Shown here in pieces: positions 9,131 to 15,894 of a stretch of 64,000 nucleotides of DNA. Source of the stretch: Psychroserpens algicola (GTDB lineage Bacteria > Bacteroidota > Bacteroidia > Flavobacteriales > Flavobacteriaceae); contig NZ_JACNMJ010000001.1 of NCBI RefSeq assembly GCF_014526325.1, forward strand, positions 1,339,001 through 1,403,000, given 5' to 3'. The notes beneath the pieces are model-generated. The model saw only the letters and a list, made by a program, of their open reading frames with translations, was not told where the DNA came from and did not search any database. The translations under genes were made by a program, and so were the position numbers. Every line of letters begins with the position of its first letter. Position 1 is the first letter of the stretch.

Positions 9131-10001
9131 TGCTCTTTGCTATTTTAGTTTTTAAAATCTTACTCAAAAAATCATAAACAACCATTTCGTGTTGTCTTTG
9201 TTTTGATCTGAAAGCTCTGTTAACAGACATATGAATGACACTAGATAATAAATTTGTTAGTGACAATTGGAGCGTATCATTATCTTGATGATCTAAAATT
9301 TTACGGATAACACGATCTGCTTTACGATGTCTTTCTTTGATTAGGACATCCAAAGATACTAATTCAGTATTTAAATGTGTAGTATAGAAAAAGGCATTAA
9401 TGCTTTTAATTAAATCTCTATACTTTGTAGCAAGTTGTTTGCTTGTAATCTTATTTGCATTGAACTCGTTTCTAAAAGCAATTTTTATTGAGTCTACAAA
9501 CGTTAATTTTTGTGAATCATCAAAATGAAAGGCATCTAATAATGTATAAACAGACTTTAATACAAATATGAGGCGCTCTTCATCAGTTTTGATATTACCT
9601 ATGGCTTTTACTATCATATTACTATCGTGATAGAAAAACGTTTCAATGTCTTCAATCGTATGATTTCCATAACGATCAAGCTCTCTGATATAGGTATCTG
9701 TATTCATACACCATATTAATTTATCATTAATTAATGGATTGAAAACTTTAAAAACTTCAGAAATAACAGTCCCAATATGAGTTGTTGAAGTCACGTGTAA
9801 CCTAAGCCGAATATGAAATTCAGGATCATTATAACGAATAAAAAACCACTTATCGATGAGTTTAGATTCTAAAAGCTTAGTTGTAATCTGATAAATCGTA
9901 TCAGCTAAAATAATATCAGCAGTATTAACTCCAGAATATATTTTATAGTATAACCATTCACTACCAATAATGAATGATTGCTGAGGTTTTAATTCATTCA
10001 T
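9123..10001 (-). CDS. Lantibiotic dehydratase C-terminal (elimination) domain protein, split LanB part 2
   Basis: This 292-residue protein matches the stand-alone SpaB C-terminal / thiopeptide-type bacteriocin biosynthesis domain. The N-terminus has WLYYKIYSG and a KWFFIRYNDPEFHIRLRL block, and the C-terminus has SVIHMSVNRAF and RQHEMVVYDFL, both characteristic. In class I lanthipeptide synthesis this domain eliminates glutamate from glutamylated Ser/Thr to give dehydroamino acids. It overlaps the N-terminal-domain gene by 8 bp, so the two make a dedicated pair. A split LanB is known from the pinensin cluster of Chitinophaga (PinB1/PinB2) and from thiopeptide systems. Confidence 0.9.
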   Translation of the reverse strand: MNELKPQQSFIIGSEWLYYKIYSGVNTADIILADTIYQITTKLLESKLIDKWFFIRYNDPEFHIRLRLHVTSTTHIGTVISEVFKVFNPLINDKLIWCMNTDTYIRELDRYGNHTIEDIETFFYHDSNMIVKAIGNIKTDEERLIFVLKSVYTLLDAFHFDDSQKLTFVDSIKIAFRNEFNANKITSKQLATKYRDLIKSINAFFYTTHLNTELVSLDVLIKERHRKADRVIRKILDHQDNDTLQLSLTNLLSSVIHMSVNRAFRSKQRQHEMVVYDFLSKILKTKIAKSNA

Positions 10002-12225
10002 TAGTGGTCTGTTTTAATGTTGATTCATTATAAAAAGAAATTACGAATTCATTACACAATGGTTCTTCATTTTGTTTAACTATGCCATTACCAGTAAATA
10101 AAAATTCTTGTAATACAAATGTTTTTTTCTTCTTAATAGTTTGTAATAGCATCTCAACAGCCCTTAGATTTTCTAAGTCAATCAATAAGGTATTATCTCC
10201 TTCAACCAATTCAACATATTTGGGAAGATTCATATTTTGTTGCCATTGGTTAATGTCTTGATGTTTGATGCCTGCTATATCATTAGTGAAGCGAGAAATA
10301 TCCTCGGTTTTTATTAACCATCGTGCTTTTGATAAAATGATATTCTTATATTCTACACGAGGCAAGAACGCATACTTTTGAAAAATAGGATTCCAGGAAA
10401 AATAAATACTAGCCCTTTGGTTTTGTGATTGTAGATCACATAAGAAATGATATATAGGTAAAGCGTCTACGGAAAAATTATGAGCATTGGTTAATCGTGG
10501 AATAACATATTTATTATGTGTTTTAGATCGTAAATAAATTCCATCGGGTTGTACTGAAACCATAAGGTCGTTGATGGATATTTGTTGTTTTTGAGGTAAA
10601 GTAGAATTGCCTAAATAAGGTATTTCATACTTTCTAAATGGTAATCTTTGTAATATATTACCCGTTCGATCTTGAGGTAAATGTACAATTTCAGCAATAA
10701 TAGAGCCTGTTTCTATGCGTTCTTCAACACTAATGATTTTGTCAATACAAGCTGCTATTTCAGGACTACCATTGCTAAAGCGGGCGAGTAAACTAGCAGC
10801 ACTAGAGCCACTTATAGCATTGATGACAATTTTGGTATCGCTGTTATCATTTATTAGTTCAATAATTGAAGACATAGTAGACGGCAAGTCATCCCATTGT
10901 TCTGGTAAATGTTTTAAGTCTTCATCTGTAAGTTGAATCGACTTTGATCCAATTGAAATGGACTTATTTATTCGTTGTAAGAGTAAATCGTCAAATTTAG
11001 ACCATTCTATATTTTGGAACTGAGGCTTTTGTTTCGGCAGAAAAAGGTCATCAATGAGCGTATTCGAATCTCCTCTTTCGGTATTATAACCTAGGCCAGA
11101 CTCTACATCTAAAGCAAGCGTTAATGGAACTTCATTATTTTCATAACGTTTTAAAAATGCTGATTTAAAACGGCTTAAATTTTGATTGTTATGAGATCGG
11201 GATATTTTATTTAAAACACCCATTGCCTCTTTGAGTTCTTTTTTTAATTTGAATTCTAAGGTGTTTGTTTTAGCATTAGAAAATAAATCGGTTTGAAACA
11301 AGTATTTTGAGTCAAAACTGAGGTTGAAACCTTCTATGTCTTGAGTTAAATTGTGATATAACTGAACAGAATAATCTGTATTGGTGTCAATTGTATTCAA
11401 AGAAGAATTGAGATGATATAGTTTTTTTAGTACATGGTTTATACCAGCCATGGGTTTCAATATTTCGATGGTATGTTCCAATGCGCCTTTACCAGTAACT
11501 GGAGTGTCTAAGTTTGAGACTAGAATTTGTAATTCTATAAGTTGATGTATAAAACCGCTAGCTTCCTCAATAGTAATATCCTTACTAACTAAACTTTTAC
11601 TTAATTCTATAATGCTTTTTCCAGAAACAGCATGTTTCAAAACAGCTTCTATAGCTTCAGAATGAGTAATACCTTCAAGACTATATTCTCTGTGCTTACC
11701 ATCAGTTTTATATTCAACATACCTGTACTGAGATCCAATTTTATACAACGAATTATTGGGGTAAAAAATAAGTTGTTGCTTAATCTTTGGGTCGTTAGAA
11801 AGCAATTTTGAGAGTGCCGATAAAAACGTCATGTCAAATCGTGTTACACGACTGAAATGATCAATTGTATTCATTTCAATGTCAGTTTCATGAGAGAACT
11901 CACCAACACTACAGGCAGCGAAAAGTCCGAAAGGTGTACATCTGGCAGTTAATCTCGAGGTATACTTTAAGAATGAATCTTGTAAGCGTCTTGTTTTAAA
12001 AGCATCATCCAAGTCATCATTATACCACTTTTCTAACTGATTATGAAGTTCAGGAGAAGCCAGATATAATGCTTCATTTACAATTGGTATTTCAAAAACA
12101 GCTTTAAAATCAGCATTAGTAATAGGGTCATTTTGGTGTAATTTCTTATAAAACTGATAGCTAAGTAAAGGAGTTCTTAAGATGTAATTATTGAAAATTT
12201 GATATGGATTTTTCTGTTTTTTCAC
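9994..12225 (-). CDS. Lantibiotic dehydratase N-terminal (glutamylation) domain protein, split LanB part 1
   Basis: The 743-residue product corresponds to the glutamylation half of LanB, which uses glutamyl-tRNA to glutamylate Ser/Thr of a precursor. Family signs are the start KNPYQIFNNYILRTPL, the conserved RLTARCTPFGLFAACSVG block (residues 91-107), FKSAFLKRYENNEVPL, and the LPRVEYKNIILSKARWLI region near the C-terminus. The usual fused elimination domain is absent and encoded by the next, overlapping gene. It heads the minus-strand cluster and is divergent from the grasp-with-spasm precursors. A pseudo-split by frameshift is unlikely because both proteins have well-formed ends and the overlap is short. 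Confidence 0.92.
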   Translation of the reverse strand: MKKQKNPYQIFNNYILRTPLLSYQFYKKLHQNDPITNADFKAVFEIPIVNEALYLASPELHNQLEKWYNDDLDDAFKTRRLQDSFLKYTSRLTARCTPFGLFAACSVGEFSHETDIEMNTIDHFSRVTRFDMTFLSALSKLLSNDPKIKQQLIFYPNNSLYKIGSQYRYVEYKTDGKHREYSLEGITHSEAIEAVLKHAVSGKSIIELSKSLVSKDITIEEASGFIHQLIELQILVSNLDTPVTGKGALEHTIEILKPMAGINHVLKKLYHLNSSLNTIDTNTDYSVQLYHNLTQDIEGFNLSFDSKYLFQTDLFSNAKTNTLEFKLKKELKEAMGVLNKISRSHNNQNLSRFKSAFLKRYENNEVPLTLALDVESGLGYNTERGDSNTLIDDLFLPKQKPQFQNIEWSKFDDLLLQRINKSISIGSKSIQLTDEDLKHLPEQWDDLPSTMSSIIELINDNSDTKIVINAISGSSAASLLARFSNGSPEIAACIDKIISVEERIETGSIIAEIVHLPQDRTGNILQRLPFRKYEIPYLGNSTLPQKQQISINDLMVSVQPDGIYLRSKTHNKYVIPRLTNAHNFSVDALPIYHFLCDLQSQNQRASIYFSWNPIFQKYAFLPRVEYKNIILSKARWLIKTEDISRFTNDIAGIKHQDINQWQQNMNLPKYVELVEGDNTLLIDLENLRAVEMLLQTIKKKKTFVLQEFLFTGNGIVKQNEEPLCNEFVISFYNESTLKQTTNE

Positions 12226-12526
12226 GAAAAGGGCTTGAGTTAGTTCAAAAATAGCTGTTTTTATTAAGAATCACTCAGATTAAATTTAAAATACAGATAG
12301 TCAGTAAGTTATGATTTTATTTTGGAATAGACATTCATAAATCCCTTGTCGAAATTCAAGAATACAGACTTATTTGGTTTGCTTTCCAACTAAAATCGGT
12401 GCTACATTCACAACAGCGAAACAGGAGATTTATAACCTCATTTTATGTTTTACTAAAAGTTGTACAACACTTAGCGTAAACCGAAAAGCTATAATAGAGT
12501 AGGTAAAATTTTTTAAACATTTTATT
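12226..12526. promoter_or_regulatory. Divergent intergenic region between the two RiPP clusters
   Basis: This 301-bp stretch has no convincing gene. On the minus strand the box TATTTTTG (12246-12253) fits the -7 consensus for the LanB gene whose ATG is at 12225. Near the plus-strand side, GAAAA (12483-12487) followed 8 nt later by AGAGTAGGT (12496-12504) is the first copy of an element repeated before two other precursor genes. I see no clear TAnnTTTG box for the plus-strand precursor. Confidence 0.5.
12481..12504 (+). promoter_or_regulatory. Precursor-associated repeat element, copy 1
   Basis: CCGAAAA, 8 nt, then AGAGTAGGT lies 22 nt before the first precursor ATG. Related copies precede precursors 3 and 4. 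Its role (promoter, operator or RNA element) is unknown. Confidence 0.5.
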
Positions 12527-12730
12527 ATGAAAACTAATTTCAGTTCAAAATTATTTGATAAGAAAATTGACCTTGAATCTTGTAACTCAGTTATGGGAGG
12601 AAGAATGGCATCTGGATGTCAAACAATCACTTTTTCAGGTCCTACAGGAGCTACTAACGCAACCGATAGTACAACTACGGATTATGATGATAATGGAAAC
12701 ATTACCACAATTAAGCATTGTGAATACTAA
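12527..12730 (+). CDS. Grasp-with-spasm-type RiPP precursor 1
   Basis: This 67-residue peptide starts FSSKLFDKKIDLESC and has a GG site in NSVMGG (about residues 20-25), giving a core of about 42 residues that begins RMASGC. The core C-terminal half, DSTTTDYDDNGNITTIKHC, carries clustered Thr and Asp residues shared with the three following paralogs. Clustered Thr and acids followed by an ATP-grasp gene suggest ester or amide side-chain crosslinks (graspetide-like), by inference. GG cleavage would be done by the C39 domain of the exporter at 17004. A 17-bp hairpin follows at once, so this gene may be expressed more strongly than the rest. Confidence 0.82.
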   Translation: MKTNFSSKLFDKKIDLESCNSVMGGRMASGCQTITFSGPTGATNATDSTTTDYDDNGNITTIKHCEY

Positions 12731-12743
12731 GAGATGCTAACTC

Positions 12744-12779
12744 AAAAATGTAAACTATTGCCCAATAGTTTACATTTTT
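12744..12779 (+). terminator. Very stable hairpin after precursor 1
   Basis: A 17-bp perfect inverted repeat (12744-12760 with 12763-12779) with a minimal loop ends in a T run, right after the precursor 1 stop. It should act as a terminator or attenuator ahead of precursors 2-4. Confidence 0.85.
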
Positions 12780-12803
12780 TACCACTTTTTAAATCAATTA
12801 ATT

Positions 12804-13001
12804 ATGAAAACTAAAATCAATTCAAAATTATTTCAAAAAGAAATAAGCTTGAAAGCACTCAGTGCAGTATTTGGAAGTAGAGGCGGATCTCATAGCACTT
12901 TTGTAACTGTTACCAATAACGGTGGAGGTACTCAAGACGAATCTACTAGTGTATATAATGACAATGGAGAATTAATTAGTGTAAAGCATACTGCGCTATA
13001 A
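12804..13001 (+). CDS. Grasp-with-spasm-type RiPP precursor 2 (divergent member)
   Basis: The 65-residue peptide keeps the family leader (INSKLFQKEISLKALSAV) but has FGSRGG at the cleavage region where its paralogs have GG right after Phe, Leu or Met, so its processing site may be shifted or impaired. The C-terminal core has DESTSVYNDNGELISVKH and ends TAL rather than the His-Cys or Ile-Cys type ending of the other three. It contains no Cys. It lacks the GAAAA/AGAGTAG element upstream and instead follows the terminator hairpin. It may be a diversified or decaying member. Confidence 0.75.
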   Translation: MKTKINSKLFQKEISLKALSAVFGSRGGSHSTFVTVTNNGGGTQDESTSVYNDNGELISVKHTAL

Positions 13002-13016
13002 TCTAATTGTTATGTA

Positions 13017-13046
13017 GGGGAAGCTGAAAACCTTTTTAGAGTAGGT
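13017..13046 (+). promoter_or_regulatory. Precursor-associated repeat element, copy 2
   Basis: GGGGAAGCTGAAAA (13017-13030), 7 nt, then AGAGTAGGT (13038-13046) ends 19 nt before the precursor 3 start. It matches the element before precursors 1 and 4. Confidence 0.5.
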
Positions 13047-13065
13047 GTAAACATAAAATATAAGA

Positions 13066-13263
13066 ATGATGAAAAGTATCAATTCAAAATTATTCGAAAA
13101 GAAAATTAACCTAGAGGCATCAAATGTTGTTTTTGGTGGAAGACGATCGTCTACAGCATCTTCAGAAACAACTCATACAGGGCCAAATGGTAATCAAGAC
13201 GAGCAAACTACTCATTACGATGAGGATTGTAATATCACTATGATAGAGATTTGCTGGAATTAA
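13066..13263 (+). CDS. Grasp-with-spasm-type RiPP precursor 3
   Basis: The 65-residue peptide has the leader INSKLFEKKINLEASN followed by VVFGG, then a Ser/Thr-rich core starting RRSSTASSETTHTG. The conserved C-terminal block is DEQTTHYDEDCNITMIEIC, in which the usual Gly of the paralogs is replaced by Cys. A second Met at position 2 could also start translation. The unusual density of Ser/Thr near the GG site would also suit a dehydratase, so modification by the neighbouring LanB pair cannot be ruled out. Confidence 0.8.
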   Translation: MMKSINSKLFEKKINLEASNVVFGGRRSSTASSETTHTGPNGNQDEQTTHYDEDCNITMIEICWN

Positions 13264-13294
13264 GAAATAACCTCATTTGAAGATTATTTTAACG

Positions 13295-13325
13295 GGGGAA
13301 ATCGAAAACCCATAACAGAGTAGAT
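13295..13325 (+). promoter_or_regulatory. Precursor-associated repeat element, copy 3
   Basis: GGGGAAATCGAAAA (13295-13308), 8 nt, then AGAGTAGAT (13317-13325) ends 20 nt before the precursor 4 start. Confidence 0.5.
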
Positions 13326-13345
13326 ACAACTTTAATTATAATAGT

Positions 13346-13543
13346 ATGAAAACGAATTTTAATTCAAAATTATTTGAAAAGAAAATTGATCTTGAGTCTT
13401 CTAACTCAATTCTAGGAGGAGCAAGAGGTACCGGATGTACAATTACGAATTACTCTTACGAGAACGGTAGCCAATCAGATCAAACAACTAATCATTACAA
13501 CGAGGAAGGTCATTTGACAAAAATCGAACATTGCTACGAGTAA
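13346..13543 (+). CDS. Grasp-with-spasm-type RiPP precursor 4
   Basis: The 65-residue peptide is very close to precursor 1 in its leader (FNSKLFEKKIDLESSN, then SILGG). The core begins ARGTGCTITNYSYENG and ends with the conserved DQTTNHYNEEGHLTKIEHC plus two residues. The shared Thr-Thr and acidic pair, and the terminal His-Cys, define the family motif. The near-identical DNA at the 5' ends of these genes shows recent tandem duplication. The next genes in the operon begin after a hairpin. Confidence 0.82.
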   Translation: MKTNFNSKLFEKKIDLESSNSILGGARGTGCTITNYSYENGSQSDQTTNHYNEEGHLTKIEHCYE

Positions 13544-13556
13544 TGAGATTGTTTTT

Positions 13557-13591
13557 AAGAAACTATAAACTGTCGCGGTTTATAGTTTCTT
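13557..13591 (+). terminator. Hairpin after the precursor array
   Basis: A perfect 14-bp stem (13557-13570 with 13578-13591) with a 7-nt loop lies 13 bp after the precursor 4 stop. The T tract after it is short, so it may be a leaky terminator that lowers expression of the enzyme genes relative to the precursors. Confidence 0.75.
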
Positions 13592-13632
13592 TAATCTAGC
13601 GTGTAAGATAGCACAGAAAATAACATAACATT

Positions 13633-13655
13633 ATTGCTTCATTTTTCGAAGCAAT
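13633..13655 (+). other. Small hairpin in the leader of the lipoprotein gene
   Basis: An 8-bp stem (ATTGCTTC with GAAGCAAT, 7-nt loop) lies 16 nt before the lipoprotein ATG and is not followed by T residues, so it is not a terminator. It could affect translation or RNA stability. Confidence 0.4.
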
Positions 13656-13671
13656 CAAAAAACTTAAAATT

Positions 13672-14745
13672 ATGGGATATTATAAAGGAATCGTAATCAC
13701 AGGAGGTATGTTTTTAATACTTATTAGTATGGCTTGTAACTCAAATAAGAAAGACATAACGATACAAAATTGGTTGAAGGACTATGATAGATATCAGGAT
13801 TATATCTCAAATGAATTAGGTGATTGCAACTTGACACGTGATGTCTTTAATCAACTTAAGCTTGAAGAATTTAAGGAAAAACTTTATGGTGATCTAGCAT
13901 ACTGTTCAAAAGATGATAAAGTTTTATTAAAAAAATACCTTCTTAAAAACGTATCCTCAGGACTGCATCCAAGTAGAGTTGATAGCATAGCGTATGCATC
14001 TGTTTATAACGATATTAAAAACGACTTAAATATCGAACATCATAAGTTCTGGAAAGAACAAGACACATCATATTTTTCAGAGGTTGAAGCGCGGGTGTTT
14101 TTAGATCAACAATTGTACAGACAAGGGCAATCCGACACTACAAACTATTCTAGAGAAAAGAGGATTTCTGTTTTCAAAGAAAACACAAAATATTTATTAG
14201 AATATTGCAAGCAAAATGGGTTTCCTTTTAAACCAGGTCCTAGGAATTTCGATTCATTTAGAGTAGGTATAAATCCAACTGTAATTGCTATTCATGCAGA
14301 GCATAAGGATAAAGTGGAATTGTTGAATTATGCTGTAGAGGCCGCTAAACAAGGAAAGATTAGTTGGCATGACCCCATATCCATCTGTATAACATTTCAT
14401 ACAAATTCTATAAAACGAAACGCAGTTAAACCTATACATTTCCTTCACTTTAATGAAGACCATACTTTAGATGTTTCAAAGTCGTATTTACAACTTTACA
14501 GTATTGCCAAGTTATACAGTCAAGATATGACAGTACCTATTAAGATACAGCCTTCGAAGTTTAATCAAGACGCATCAGACATCGTGTCTCAACAGCTTGA
14601 AGACATCAAAAACATACTCGTTAATGAGTTTTCATATAAGGCCAACGAGATTCAAATATCTAAGGTTCCAAATGAAAACGAAAAAGAACGAGAAGGACTT
14701 ACAGATTACAAATTTACTTTAACAGAAATACTTAAAAATCAATAA
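13672..14745 (+). CDS. Uncharacterised lipoprotein in the grasp-with-spasm operon
   Basis: I do not recognise this 357-residue protein. It starts with a signal peptide and the lipobox-like SMAC, so it should be an envelope lipoprotein. No catalytic motif stands out. The N-terminal half is helical and charged with scattered Cys; the C-terminal part contains HFLHFNEDHTLDVSKSYLQ and ends in a polar segment. It lies between the precursors and the ATP-grasp gene, with only 5 nt to the next start, so it belongs to the operon. Possible roles are self-immunity, peptide reception or a periplasmic maturation step. None is supported by a motif. Confidence 0.8.
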   Translation: MGYYKGIVITGGMFLILISMACNSNKKDITIQNWLKDYDRYQDYISNELGDCNLTRDVFNQLKLEEFKEKLYGDLAYCSKDDKVLLKKYLLKNVSSGLHPSRVDSIAYASVYNDIKNDLNIEHHKFWKEQDTSYFSEVEARVFLDQQLYRQGQSDTTNYSREKRISVFKENTKYLLEYCKQNGFPFKPGPRNFDSFRVGINPTVIAIHAEHKDKVELLNYAVEAAKQGKISWHDPISICITFHTNSIKRNAVKPIHFLHFNEDHTLDVSKSYLQLYSIAKLYSQDMTVPIKIQPSKFNQDASDIVSQQLEDIKNILVNEFSYKANEIQISKVPNENEKEREGLTDYKFTLTEILKNQ

Positions 14746-14750
14746 GAGCT

Positions 14751-15704
14751 ATGATTTTAATATTATCCTTAACAAATGATTATTCTACCGGAGAGGTCAT
14801 CAAATGGTTAAATTTCTTAAATAAACCTTTCGTTCGAATAAATGAAGATGACGAAATCACTCTCGAATATCTAGATCATCAAGATTTAAGATTTGATTTT
14901 AAAGGTGAAAAAATCAATTTATCCGATATAACCGCTATCTGGTACAGAAGAGGTAACTTTAATATAAATGCATTACCATTTAAATTAAAAGATAAAAAAC
15001 CACTATTGCAAGCTTATGTAGGATCTGAAATAACTGAGCTTACTCACTATATCCATAATTTATTTAAGACCAAGAAAAATCTAAATAATTATAACACCCA
15101 TCATGTTAATAAATTGGAGGTATTACGTTTTTGTAAAGACAATGACATTAACCATACGCCATTTATTGTAACACAGTCTAAATCAGATCTTCAGAGTTTT
15201 TATGAAAAAGAAAAGAATATAATTTCAAAGGCTATTAAAAGCCCTTTTATTGTGCTTACAAAGGAGCTGCATTATGGCAGTTACACATACAAGGTGAAGA
15301 GTGAAGATATTGATAATCTTCCTGAAAATTTTACACCAACGTTCTTTCAAAAGCAAATAGATAAGAAATACGAAATAAGAACCTTTTACATTGATGGTGA
15401 TTTTTATAGTATGGCAATATTTTCACAAGGTAATGACCAAACAAAGTTAGACTTTAGACACTACGATGAAAAGCATCCCAATAGAACCTTGCCTTTTAAA
15501 CTTCCTAAAGAATATGAGGCGAAATTAGATAAAATGCTAAGACATTTCGATGTTAATTGTGCATCTATGGATACCATAATTTCACCCGATAATGAATACA
15601 GTATGATTGACATCAATCCTATTGGTCAGTTTGGGATGACGTCTATGCCATGTAATTATAATTTAGAAAAAACAATAGCAGAATATTTAACAGATGAAAG
15701 ATAA
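14751..15704 (+). CDS. gwsG: ATP-grasp peptide maturase, grasp-with-spasm system (GwsG)
   Basis: This 317-residue protein is an ATP-grasp ligase of the microviridin/GwsG type. It has the N-terminal AIWYRRG segment, the linker NKLEVLRFCKDNDINHTPF, the ATP-binding KSPFIVL and QKQIDKKYEIRTFYIDGDF stretch, DFRHYDEKHPNR, and the metal/ATP motif SMIDINPIGQFGM near the C-terminus, the equivalent of the family's ENPxGQW-like motif. Relatives use ATP to join Asp/Glu side chains to Thr/Ser (esters) or Lys (amides) within a precursor core. The four upstream precursors have fitting conserved Thr and acidic residues. It is cytoplasmic, and it overlaps the next small ORF by 11 bp if that starts at 15694. 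Confidence 0.93.
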   Translation: MILILSLTNDYSTGEVIKWLNFLNKPFVRINEDDEITLEYLDHQDLRFDFKGEKINLSDITAIWYRRGNFNINALPFKLKDKKPLLQAYVGSEITELTHYIHNLFKTKKNLNNYNTHHVNKLEVLRFCKDNDINHTPFIVTQSKSDLQSFYEKEKNIISKAIKSPFIVLTKELHYGSYTYKVKSEDIDNLPENFTPTFFQKQIDKKYEIRTFYIDGDFYSMAIFSQGNDQTKLDFRHYDEKHPNRTLPFKLPKEYEAKLDKMLRHFDVNCASMDTIISPDNEYSMIDINPIGQFGMTSMPCNYNLEKTIAEYLTDER

Positions 15705-15894
15705 AATCAACATGGAAGATAAAATCAAAAACGAATTTTTAAAGGGAAATTGCCCAGCACATCTACTTTCTCTCAAAAATTTTAACGCAACAAAAAAAAC
15801 TGTTGATAATAGTAGCATTAAAAAAGCACGACAATCTAAAGCATTAAAGACGAATTACTTTATAATCGAAAGATTTTTTAAATCACCACTATGA
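15694..15894 (+). CDS. Small basic protein of unknown function between gwsG and gwsS
   Basis: The reading frame encodes 66 residues from ATG 15694, or 60 from ATG 15712. The gwsG stop overlaps the first start, and its own stop overlaps the gwsS start as ATGA, so translation is tightly coupled. The protein is Lys-rich, with one Cys (GNCPAHLLSLKNF) and no GG site, signal peptide or transmembrane segment. It could be a small partner of the maturases, such as a leader-binding or scaffold subunit, or an unusual precursor. I do not recognise a family; the coupling is the main support for it being real. Confidence 0.65.
   Translation: MKDKINMEDKIKNEFLKGNCPAHLLSLKNFNATKKTVDNSSIKKARQSKALKTNYFIIERFFKSPL

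Noticed and set aside
9123..12225. LanB broken by a frameshift
   Set aside because: Both parts have complete domain ends, a short 8-bp gene overlap, and split LanB pairs are a known arrangement.
12555..12740. Overlapping 61-codon frame inside precursor 1
   Set aside because: It lies in another frame of precursor 1, lacks the family leader, and has no counterpart in the other three precursor genes.
12527..13543. CRISPR-like or satellite repeat array
   Set aside because: The repeats are about 200-bp paralogous genes with divergent cores, not short identical direct repeats with spacers.
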